A stretch of DNA of 64,000 bases, taken from contig CM033396.1 of assembly GCA_019426215.1 (NCBI GenBank), positions 22,149,101 to 22,213,100 on the forward strand, read 5' to 3'. Numbering within the stretch: the first letter of the stretch is position 1; the number at the start of each line of letters is the position of its first letter. Positions 48,077-57,759 of this stretch are shown here, piece after piece. The DNA is from Buddleja alternifolia (taxonomy: Eukaryota > Streptophyta > Magnoliopsida > Lamiales > Scrophulariaceae). Position numbers and translations under genes: made by a program. The notes beneath the pieces are model-generated. The model did not search any database. It was not told the DNA's origin and saw nothing but the letters and a program-made list of their open reading frames with translations.

Positions 48077-49212
48077 TTTTGATAAAGAGTGATTGAGAGA
48101 TTTTTGCTTTTAGAGAGAGAGAGAGATTTTTGCAGAGAGTTTGAGTAGAAATGGGTTCTTTTTGCATAAAATTAGTTTTTAGTAACATAGTTTGGAATTT
48201 GTGTTTTCTCTCTTTGTTAGGATTTTGACACGTGGAAATCAATTAGATCTCAGCCTTTGAGCAAGATAACTGTGGACGTGAATTTTAAAAGGTAGGCACG
48301 GTTACATTTGGTAACTCCCACATATAAGTTTTTTGAAGTCCGAGTAGAGATTTGAAATAAGACGATTCAGAGTTTAAGTGTGATACACGCGCGTGTGAAA
48401 TGTTGACACGTATACCATCACAAACTGTTTGAGAGCCATCATTTTGAAGAACTATGTAAGTACCCGCCAATTTTTGATTATTTGGAGCGTGTAGATATGA
48501 TTTTGCTTTATCAGAAATTTGACGCTCGACATACTTTATTATTTGTAAGGATGTTTTATATTGACGCTCGACAAATTTGAAATTCTTCCCAAATCCCCCA
48601 TTTTATATAAAGATGTAATATTTGTCTTATTTTTCTAAGTATGCAAGGACACTATTTTCGATAAAGACAATATACTTTTGAGTTAATTTTAGAATATTCA
48701 GCGTTAGATGTACTCGCCTAGAATACATGGTGAGTGTATTTACACGTGTACATAAGCTGAACCAGCTTTTTGAAAAATCAATGAGTACCCTTGGGTTTTC
48801 TTGAACAGAGATAAGGGATGTCAAGTCAGCATTAATTGCATTGATTGACTAATCCACCATTTTCTGTTTAGCTTCGGGTAAGGTATGCTCTAGTTGAAAT
48901 ATCTTTTACTAAGCGCTTGACTGGGAATAAGTTTAAGCGTTTAGTGTTTTGAAAATAGCACAGACGCTAAGAAAGATATGTGTGATAAGCGTCCGAATGA
49001 TTTGAGTGTATAATGCTAAGTACTTATGACCAATGCAAGGAAAAACGTTTTTTTTTTTTTGGTCATATTCACTTAAATAGAGTTATTTCTTTTGAGGGTC
49101 CCCCTATGTAGGTTCCCCCTAAAGTTGATAACTTATTGTCAATTATTTAATACATAAAATAAAGTGAATTCCCCCTAAATTTTATGCCTAGAAAATATGA
49201 TGTTTCGAATGA
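48077..49212 (-). other. SV4 spacer between pol and third ORF
   Basis: No gene. Just after the pol stop are internal polypurine tracts (sense ATTTAGGGGGAA 49180-49169, CTTTAGGGGGAA 49124-49113, and TAGGGGGACC near 49105). Closer to the third ORF come the ACGTG block and TATA-like box (48414-48227). The CT repeats near 48108-48128 would be 5' leader. Confidence 0.7.
48227..48414 (-). promoter_or_regulatory. Putative internal promoter of the SV4 third ORF
   Basis: Sense TATACGTGTC (48414-48405), ACACGCGCGTGT (48396-48385), TATA-like CTTATATG (48328-48321) and CACGTGTC (48234-48227). The TATA-like box is about 245 nt before the ATG. Equivalent motifs occur in SV1 and SV3 at similar distances. 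Confidence 0.45.
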
Positions 49213-52200
49213 TTAAGCGTTTAGATCAATCATACCTAGTTCACTTCTTAAAGTGAGGAAACGTTGTTCGTTGAGCACTTTGGTGAAGATATCTGCCAAT
49301 TGCTTTTCTGTACCAATGAAGTGCAAGGAGATATCTTTCTTTTGAATGTGGTCACGTAGAAAGTGATAGCGGATGTCAATGTGTTTGGTTCTAGAGTGAA
49401 GAACTGGATTTTGAGTCATCGCTAAGGCGCTTTGATTGTCACAATGGATAGGAGTTGGACTTAAGACTACTCCATAGTCTCTAAGTTGTTGCCTCATCCA
49501 AAGGATCTGTGCCCAACAGCCTCCAGCGGCTACATACTTAGCTTCAGTGGTAGAAGTCGCTATGGATTGTTGCTTCTTACTATGCCATGAAATTAGTCTA
49601 TCACCTAGAAATTGACATGTACCACTAGTACTTTTTCTATCTATTTTGCATTCTACAAAATCTACATCTGAATAACCAATTAGTTCAAAAGGAGAATCCC
49701 TAGGATACCATAAGCCCACATTTTGTGTGCCTTTTAGGTACTTAAGGATCTTTTTGGCAGCAATTAGGTGTGATTCTCTAGGATCGGCTTGAAATCGTAC
49801 ACACATGCATACCGAGAACATAATATCAGGTCTACTAGCTGTAAGATAAAGAAGTGATCCAATAATACCTCTGTAGTTAGTGATATCAATTTTCTTTCCA
49901 TTATCATCTTTATCTAGCTTAAGCGTTTGGCTCATTGGAATTTTGGAAGGTGATGCATTTTCCATACCAAATTTCTTAATCATATCTCTAGTATATTTAG
50001 TTTGGTTTATAAATATGCCATTAGGGAGTTGTTTAACTTGTAATCCTAGGAAGAAAGTTAATTCACCCATCATGCTCATTTCAAATTGATCTTGCATCAT
50101 TTTCGAAAATTTCTCACATAGACACTTATTGGTAGATCCAAATATAATATCATCAACATAAATTTGAACTAAGAGAATATCTTCATTATGGGTAATTTTG
50201 AATAACGTTGTGTCAACGCTCCCTTTTCAAAAGCCTTTACCTATAAGGAAGATAGAAAGAGTGTCATACCATGCTCTTGGTGCTTGTTTAAGACCATAAA
50301 GTGCCTTGTCCAATTTGTAGACCATACTCTTCCCATGGTTGTTGATAAATCCTGGTGGTTGCTCCACATATACTTCTTCTTGAAGTTTACCATTCAGAAA
50401 TGCACTCTTTACATCCATTTGATATACTGTAAATTTGTTGAATGCTGCAAATGCTAGAAACATGCGAATATCTTCAAGACGGGCGACAGGAGCGTATGTC
50501 TCATCGAAGTCGATACCCTCTTCTTGACAGTATCCTTGTGCTACAAGTCTGGTTTTGTTTCTAATCACAATGCCATTCTCATCCATTTTATTTCTATAAA
50601 CCCATCTAGTACCAATAACTCCTTGATGAGTTGGCCTTGGCACTAACGTCCATACCTCGTTTCTTTCAAACTGATTTAGCTCTTCTTGCATGGCTTTAAT
50701 CCAGCTTGGATCGTTAAGCGCTTCATCCACTTTCTTTGGTTCCATTTGAGATAGGAAACTTGCAAACATGACCTCATTTATTGTAGCGGCTCTAGTTCTA
50801 ACAGGTGCTCCAGCATCTCCAATAATTAGTTTTGGTGCATGGTCTCTAAGCCATTTTCTATCTGGATGGAACGGGTTAATAGATTGATCCGACACTTGAT
50901 TAAGCTGTGCAGACGCTTGACCAATTTCTTGCGTAGGCGCTTCAATGTTTACAGTTTGAGTTTGCTCTTGATGGACATTCTCTTCATGATCATCAGCGTT
51001 TCTTGCAATATCATTATTGATACCCTTACGAGTAATCTTAGGATTAGGTACAATGATCTCATTATCTTCATCAATGTCACTATCATTACACAGATTGATT
51101 TGTGACACTCGTTGAGATAAATCTTCAATTCCTACATCATTAATATTAACCTTACTCGGTTCTTGGTTAGCATCATCAAACACAACATGAATGGATTCTT
51201 CAACCTTCGATTTAATCTTATTTAAGATGCGAAAGCTCTTTCCATTTTTGGCATAGCCTAGAAAGATTCCTTCCTCCGCTTTAGGATCAAATGTCTTTAG
51301 GCTTTGGGATCCATTGTTATGAATGAAACATTTTGAACCAAATACATGAAAGGATGAAACATTCGGCTTACGTCCCTTCCATAACTCATATGGAGTCTTT
51401 TCATGTTGCTTGTTGATCATACACCGGTTCTGAGTGTAGCAAGCGGTATTGATAGCTTCGGCCCAAAACCTTTGCGGCAGCTTAGACTCGGCTAACATAG
51501 TCCTAGTAGCTTCTTTAAGCGTTCTGTTCCGTCGCTCGGCCACTCCATTTTGTTGAGGTGTTCTAGGCGCTGAATACTCATGAAGTATTCCAAGGTCTTT
51601 ACAAAATTTCTCAACAATATGGTTAGTAAATTCAGTTCCTCTATCACTTCTAATTCTTGTCACTTTTAGATCTTTTGAGTTTTGTAGTTGACGAATTAGA
51701 GAAGTGAGCTTGGCACTAGTTTCATCTTTAGATGCTAAAAATTCTACCCATGTATAGCGTGAGAAAGCATCAACTGTTACTAGTGAGTACTTTTTACCAC
51801 TAACGCTCATGATTTGAATAGGACCAAACAAATCTAAATGTAGTAATTCAAGTATTCGAGATGTCGATAGATGAAGTTTTTTCTTAAAAGATGATTTAAC
51901 TTGCTTACCCATTTGACAAGCATCACATAAGCGATCTTTATTAAAGGAACCCTTAGATAATCCCTCTATAAGATTTAGCGATATTAATTGAGAGATTGCC
52001 TTAAAGTTGAGGTGATTCATTTTTCTATGCCATAACCAACCCAATTCATTTTGACTATTAGCTACGAAGCATGTAGGGTTGTTATCTAATGTTGAATTCC
52101 AATCTACTAAGTATACATTGTTTGTTCTTTTTCGTTTTAATTTAGTAGATCCTGTCTCAATATCGATTATCTCGCAAAAGTCACTAGAGAATTTAATTTC

Positions 52201-52464
52201 AAAGCCTTTATCACAAAATTAACTTATGCTTAGGAGATTATGTTTAAGACCCTCAACATAGTATACATCATTAATCATGATGTTCCCTCTATGCATGACA
52301 CCTATACCTTTAGTTTTACCTTTAGAGTTGTCACCGAATATAACTTGAGGACCATTGGTTGCACGATAGTTGATCAAGAGATCCTTTGAGCCAGTCATAT
52401 GTCTCGACGACCCACTATCTATGTACCAAGTTGAGGTATCGGTGTTGGATCTAAGTACGTGCAT
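49213..52464 (-). pseudogene. SV4 pol, two nonsense codons only
   Basis: Pol is a single frame of 1,083 codons from ATG 52464. Protease has D16-S-G-S-S. Integrase has a zinc region ([18 protein letters not shown]), [16 protein letters not shown] and [13 protein letters not shown] has [19 protein letters not shown] and YVDD at about 769-772. RNase H has YSDVDF and ends SELGMIDLNA. TAA at 52218-52216 replaces a Gln codon and TGA at 50226-50224 replaces a Ser codon of SV3; otherwise the frame is open. Its start is 13 nt after the gag stop in the +1 frame, so translation would need frameshifting, reinitiation or a separate message. Confidence 0.93.
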
Positions 52465-52477
52465 TCAAAGGGCAGTT

Positions 52478-54697
52478 CTAATTCTTCTTAGGTACCCATT
52501 TTGTTTTGGGTCCTTCTTTGTTAGTAACGTTAGTCTGAATTAGAATTTTCGGAACCCATATTTGCCTTGTCTTTATTTCAGGAAGATTAGCCTTCTTGGG
52601 TTTCGGTTTGTGTTGTGTGTGCTTTTTAGGTGTATAGTAATATCCTTGATTATAGTAATAATCACAGTCATAATCATAGTTATCATAGTATTGATAATAT
52701 GATCTAGATCTTTGTGGATATTGACGTTGGTATTTCCTTGATATTGACTTAGGATGCACTTTTGGTGCTAGACGTTTAGCGTTTGATTTACTTGTAGAAA
52801 GTTTTTCCTTAGCTTTTTGAGCGTTTGGATATACTTTCTTTTGTGAATCATTCACTTTTGTCTTTCCTTTGCCTGAGTCAGTGTTGACTTTCTCATTTGA
52901 TCTCATACCAATATCCTGAGTCTCATTCAGCGTTTGTCTGTTTGAGCTTTCTTCAACAAAGGTTACACCTTTTCCTTTGTTGGTTGTTATAACCTTAGAC
53001 GCTTTAGTTTTATGACCAAATTTATCACAACCTAAACCGGTCTTTTCACCAAATGCTCTGGTTACTTCAGTCACATTATCTAGCGTTCTAGAAGCTTTTG
53101 ATAATGATGAGATAGGCTGCTCTGATTTAGCAAGTTTAGCACTTACTTCAGCTTCTCTCTTGACTATTATGTTAATATCACTTCTTAATTGAATAATTTC
53201 ACTCTCAAGCGATTGGTTCTTCTCAATGCACTGTTGCTGAACTTGCAACTCTGCTTTGAGCGTTACTTTATCCCTTTTGAGCGCTGAAATAATATAAAGG
53301 TGATTTTGAAATAATTTTGCGGCTTCTTGACAATCTTTATAGTATTCTTTTACTTTGTCAAGTAATTCATCATAAGAAAGAGGATGACATAATTCAGTGG
53401 TTACCTCAGATAGCGAATCGTCAGACGCTTCATCATCTCTTGCCATGAGACAAATAAATGCTGAGTCGCTTGAAGGCTCATCATCACTGCTTTCATCTGA
53501 TGATTCCAAGTCCTCTTCAGGTGTGTAGAATGGTTCTGATTCTGCTAGCAACCCTTGTTGCCTCAGATTATTCCTGAATTGGTTTCTGTTTGTTTGGTCT
53601 TGCTTTGTGGGTTTAGACACATTTGGATATGGGCAATTAACTTGAAAATGCCCTGGTTTCCTGCAATTATAACAAAGGTTAGTTTTCATCTTTTGTTCAT
53701 TTGTTAATCTTGCAAATCGTGGTTTTGAGACCACTGGTGCTGAGAGATCTTGCTGAGAAGACGCTTGATACTGAATTGGCGCTGGAGAGGAGGGTGCAGG
53801 ATAGTAAGGCGTTTGATATTGTTGTAGATTTTGAACAGGCGCTTGATATGAATTTTGTCCTGGATGTTTAGGACTGTTTCCTTTCTTATCATATTTCAGG
53901 AACTTTCTGAATCTGTTTAGAAACGCTAGTTCTTCTTCCTCACTTATATCTGAAGCCTTTCCTTTACTACTGGATTTTCCTTTGATTGATGCCATTAGCG
54001 CTCCAGATTCAATTACTGGACTGCTCACTGCATCGCTGGCTGAATTCAATTCAAACTCAAATGCCTTGAGTTCTGAAAAAGCATCTTCTGGAGTTAGACT
54101 ATCCAGATTGCTTGATTCTCTCATTGCAGTTGTTTTCATAAGGAATTTACTCGGGAGACTTCTGAAGATTTTGACAACCATTTCCCGATTTTGTAGTTCC
54201 ATGCCCAAAGATGTTAATTCAGTGACAAGAGCTGTAAATCTCATGTCTAATTGTTCTAGCGTCTCATTGGATAACATCTTAAAACTGTTGAATTTTTCTT
54301 TGGCAATTGATAATTTGTTTTCCTTAATTTGTGCTGAGCCACCACAAATAGTAGCCAACTTATCCCAAATCTCTTTGGTTGTATTGCATGATTTGACTTT
54401 GTTGAATAAGTTGTCATTGTCACCAATAGCTGTGTATAAGGCATTCCGACCGACATTGTCTACATTGGCTCGTCGACGCTCATCAGTGGACCATTCTTGT
54501 TTGGGCTTCTCCACATAACCGTCGGGTGTTTCTTCTGTGGCTTCGGGCGCTCTGGTGATAACTTTGTATATTTTGATTGGCCCATCTGAAATGATATCAC
54601 ACATTTCATCATCACATGAACACAAATAAGTAAACGCTTTGACCTTCCATGAATCATAATTTAACTCGGTCAACTTGGGAACTTTAGAAAATGCCAT
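52478..54697 (-). CDS. SV4 Gag, intact (739 residues)
   Basis: The open ORF starts at ATG 54697, 94 nt after the primer site. The N-terminal capsid region has LNYDSWKVKAF, DKLATICGG and FRSLPSKF motifs. One CCHC zinc knuckle is at C342, C345, H350, C355. A coiled-coil-like stretch follows (about 480-540, rich in Leu, Lys and Glu), then a Ser/Lys-rich region and, at about 664-690, a tail packed with Tyr and Asp (YYQYYDNYDYD, then YYYNQGYYY). It ends WVPKKN and TAG. It should form the virus-like particle and bind the element RNA. Length is in the range of the large Sirevirus Gags. Confidence 0.93.
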   Translation of the reverse strand: MAFSKVPKLTELNYDSWKVKAFTYLCSCDDEMCDIISDGPIKIYKVITRAPEATEETPDGYVEKPKQEWSTDERRRANVDNVGRNALYTAIGDNDNLFNKVKSCNTTKEIWDKLATICGGSAQIKENKLSIAKEKFNSFKMLSNETLEQLDMRFTALVTELTSLGMELQNREMVVKIFRSLPSKFLMKTTAMRESSNLDSLTPEDAFSELKAFEFELNSASDAVSSPVIESGALMASIKGKSSSKGKASDISEEEELAFLNRFRKFLKYDKKGNSPKHPGQNSYQAPVQNLQQYQTPYYPAPSSPAPIQYQASSQQDLSAPVVSKPRFARLTNEQKMKTNLCYNCRKPGHFQVNCPYPNVSKPTKQDQTNRNQFRNNLRQQGLLAESEPFYTPEEDLESSDESSDDEPSSDSAFICLMARDDEASDDSLSEVTTELCHPLSYDELLDKVKEYYKDCQEAAKLFQNHLYIISALKRDKVTLKAELQVQQQCIEKNQSLESEIIQLRSDINIIVKREAEVSAKLAKSEQPISSLSKASRTLDNVTEVTRAFGEKTGLGCDKFGHKTKASKVITTNKGKGVTFVEESSNRQTLNETQDIGMRSNEKVNTDSGKGKTKVNDSQKKVYPNAQKAKEKLSTSKSNAKRLAPKVHPKSISRKYQRQYPQRSRSYYQYYDNYDYDCDYYYNQGYYYTPKKHTQHKPKPKKANLPEIKTRQIWVPKILIQTNVTNKEGPKTKWVPKKN

Positions 54698-54791
54698 GAA
54701 AAATTTAAAGTAATTTTAAAGCGACTATTTTTAGAAAAATGGATCTAAACAAGTAGTTATGCTTGGAAACGCTTAGGTTTCAACTTCAACC

Positions 54792-54803
54792 GCTCTTATA
54801 CCA
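54792..54803 (-). other. Primer-binding site of SV4
   Basis: The sense strand reads TGGTATAAGAGC, two bases inside the 5' LTR. It differs from the initiator-Met site of SV3 (TGGTATCAGAGC) by one base. Confidence 0.85.
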
Positions 54804-54805
54804 CT

Positions 54806-56642
54806 TGTTGGTCCCAAGTGGCAGACGAAAGGGTCTAGACCCTGAAGTCTTTTTTGACTTCTAAAATTTTCGTATCACTTTGAAGTATTTGAACGCTTAA
54901 CAAGTTTAAGCGCTGGATGTGGCGCTTGACAAGTGTTGATTTAAGCGCTAGTTTTGGGCGCTTGAGAAACATTAACTTAGACTCGGTGATTTCAACGCTT
55001 ACCAATGTAGGGTAGGTTTAGTCACTAAATCAGAGTTAGCACAGCGGAAATGATTTTATAGCTTAGCGTTCGTTTTAACCAATTAGTTGCTTATTAGTTT
55101 TAAATGCCTTTTCAAGATATAATATGACAGTTTAATGTAAGGCAATAAAACAGTAAATGACAGAAAATATTTGTAAGGTTCACTGGGTGATGAAATCCCA
55201 GCTACGTCCTTCTTCTCCTTTTATCAGGGAGGATTTCCACTATGATGATTATTGAAGAGTCACACAGAGACTTCTTAAAAATAGAGAGAGATTGGATATA
55301 GATCTCGGAAATCCTTGGTCACACAGATTTCAGCTCCAATAAAGATCCTCTATCCACTTGCTTCTTTCACCCAGAAATAATGCAAGTTACAACCGATCTC
55401 AGAACTCCTTGGTCACACAGATTTCAGCTCCAATAGAGATCAACTTCAACAAGCTTCTCTTACACAAAAATACTGCTTGTGAATCAACAAACTTTCTCAC
55501 TCAGATGAAAGATGTTGAGAATTTTTGTAACGGTTTTGTTTGGTTTTGGAAAATTCAAACAACTTGAAGATATCTCAATAGTAGTGTAGGGTCTTCAAAG
55601 AAGGGTTTGAGATATATTTGACTGTTTCTGGAATATTTGTGAAAAGCTTATAAGGATATTTGGCTATGGATTTTGTAGGCTTTTCTTTCAACAAAGTTTT
55701 TATTCTTTTCTTGTGTCTTTTTGTATATACAAGAGATTGTGACTTTATTCACACTAATATATTCAGGTATATCTCTTGTATGTGTCACTACTTGTTTTCT
55801 TTTTGTTGAAAGGGCTATTTATAGGTTATTTGTGGTTTTTGTCCGTTGGACACGGTTGGGATCTCGTTTCCCTAAACATTCCATGAGTTCTGACATTCCT
55901 AACTTTGGGTATTTTTAATTAGTTAGGCATGTTCTTGGTTTCATAACTCTGACAGTCTTGGTCAAATAAATGGCTTGCCCATAAGTTGTAGTGCTTATAT
56001 TTTAATAGCACTTATCCGACTTTTGATGCATCTTGTCTTATTCCCGTTTGGAAATAATTACCGTTGGGTCATGCATTTTTTTAAGTCTTTAGTAACTTGG
56101 GCTTACGTCTTCAGGTCACGTTTTGAGAACTGGACGCTTGAGCTTTTAGATGTTGGGCTTTTTGAAAGCAGTCTTCTATGTGCTAAACAGACGCTTAAAA
56201 AGAGTCAGTATTCTTTGCCCGACTTTTAGACGCTTGACCTTCCACTTTATCTTTGATAGACTCACTAAGAATTCTATCATTGACTTAGTGTTAAGTACTT
56301 GGTCTAAAGTTCATAATAAATCTTGAGCGCTGGTTTCATAACCTGGGACAGTCTTTTAGCGCTTTGACGGACGCTTGAGACTAATCTTTATCTTTACTGT
56401 TCCTTCAGACGCTTGATCTTCAACTTCATCACTTGGTAGACTCACACAGAACTCTTCTAGTGATCTAGTATCACATCCTTAGTCTAAAATCTATAAAGAT
56501 AAAAATACGAGCCTAATAAAATAAACAAGCTTTCAGACGCTTATACATTTGTTCTATGAATGCTTTTATACTTACATTTCTTGGGGTCTAACATAGAATC
56601 CTAATTGTCATCATCAAAACATCTAACATGAAATTCCTAACA
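54806..56642 (-). repeat. 5' LTR of SV4
   Basis: A 1,837-bp direct repeat of 41905-43765. The G-tract loop of the terminal hairpin is gone, leaving the exact palindrome AGGGTCTAGACCCT near 54828. Promoter palindrome and TATA box are at 55841-55851 and 55815-55823. Confidence 0.95.
55815..55851 (-). promoter_or_regulatory. SV4 5' LTR promoter core
   Basis: Sense GTCCAACGGAC, 17 nt, TATAAATAG. This should drive the genomic RNA. Confidence 0.65.
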
Positions 56643-56913
56643 TAGAGATTATGGAATAATCCTAGGTCCAACCCCCATTCATTGTGATAACCAAAGCGCT
56701 CTAGCCGTGACTCAAAACCCTGTTCTTCATTCCAGAACCAAACACATTGACATTAGATACCATTTTCTTCGTGACCACGTTCAAAAGAAAGATATCTCCA
56801 TGCACTTCATTGGAACTGACAAACAATTGGCAGATATCTTCACCAAAGTACTCAGCGAACAACGTTTTCTCACTTTGAGAAGTGAATTAGGGATGATTGA
56901 TTTAAACGCTTAA
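56643..56913 (+). pseudogene. SV3 pol, part 3 (end of RNase H)
   Basis: It resumes at TAGAG and continues the RNase H frame without further break (CDNQSAL, TKHIDIRYHFLRD, KQLADIFTK) to the stop after SELGMIDLNA. The seamless rejoining proves that SV4 inserted into this gene. Confidence 0.93.
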
Positions 56914-57759
56914 TCATTTTGCATCATATTTTATTAGACATATAATTTAGGGGGAATCCACTTAATTTGTGTCTCAAATATTTTCCAAACTGGTATAAGT
57001 TATCAAATTTAGGGGGAACCTTAAAGTTGTACTTAACCATATCTACAAGCGTCAATGATCAAAATTTTCAGATGCATGATCATTAACGCTCAGTATTACA
57101 TATGCATAAAATATTGGACGCTCAAACATAAAAGTCTTTTCAATCCTAAGCGTCTAATTTTCATACATAAAAAGTCATATACCAGCAAGTGGTATCAGTT
57201 AAGCGTTGAATCAATTCCCATCAACTCTTAATATAAAAGTACTTTCTTTACAAGCCATGCATAAAGTTTACAAACTTCTTTCAAAGTAGTGGGTAGACTC
57301 AAAAGTCTATTTTGTACTCTACTCGCACGCTTCTGTCACATCAAACTGGCGGGTAATCAAAAGTTTTTTTTTCAAAATGACGGTTCAGAGATAGTACGTG
57401 TTTGTGTACGTGTCAGTGTACAAACAGGCGCGTGCGTTACACTCTGAAAATGCCAAACGTTTTAAAAATTTTAACTCAGATGTCAAATCTTTATATATGA
57501 GAATTACCAAATGTAATTTCTCTCTATTACACAAAACTCGCGTCCGCGGTGAATGAATTTATGGCTGAGATTCAAAAGTCATTACACGTGTCTAAATCCT
57601 ACAGAGACTAGAGAACACAAGTTTCAAAAATTCTTTACTGTGTCATTTAAAATACAATTTCTGCAGAAAAACAATTCACTTTTACTCAAACATATCTGCA
57701 AAATTTGTTCTCTCTCTCTCAAAGCAAAAGAAAATCTCAGTTCATCTCTTTCACTAAAA
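56914..57759 (+). other. SV3 spacer between pol and third ORF
   Basis: No gene. Internal polypurine tracts AATTTAGGGGGAA (56944-56956) and AAATTTAGGGGGAACC (57005-57020) lie 31 and 92 nt after the pol stop. The promoter-like block is at 57408-57592. A CT-rich leader precedes the third ORF. Confidence 0.7.
57408..57592 (+). promoter_or_regulatory. Putative internal promoter of the SV3 third ORF
   Basis: TACGTGTCAGTGTAC at 57408, GGCGCGTG at 57428, TATATA at 57492-57497 and ACACGTGTC at 57584-57592. SV1 shares TACGTGTCAGTGTAC and an AACAGGC-ACGTG arrangement. Short upstream ATGs lie between TATA and the ORF start. Confidence 0.45.

Larger units (their letters stand above)
41905..56642 (-). mobile_element. 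SV4: full-length Sirevirus-like copia element, minus strand
   Basis: The complete 14,738-bp element has perfect TAGAG duplications (41900-41904, 56643-56647), inserted in SV3 RNase H. Sense order is 5' LTR 56642-54806, primer site, gag 54697-52478, pol 52464-49213, spacer, third ORF 48076-43984, polypurine tract, 3' LTR 43765-41905. By eye the LTRs differ at about 25 sites in 1.83 kb (near 1.4%), plus a ~24-bp loop deletion in the 5' LTR, so it is older than GY2. It is the best template for reading the other SV copies. Confidence 0.95.
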
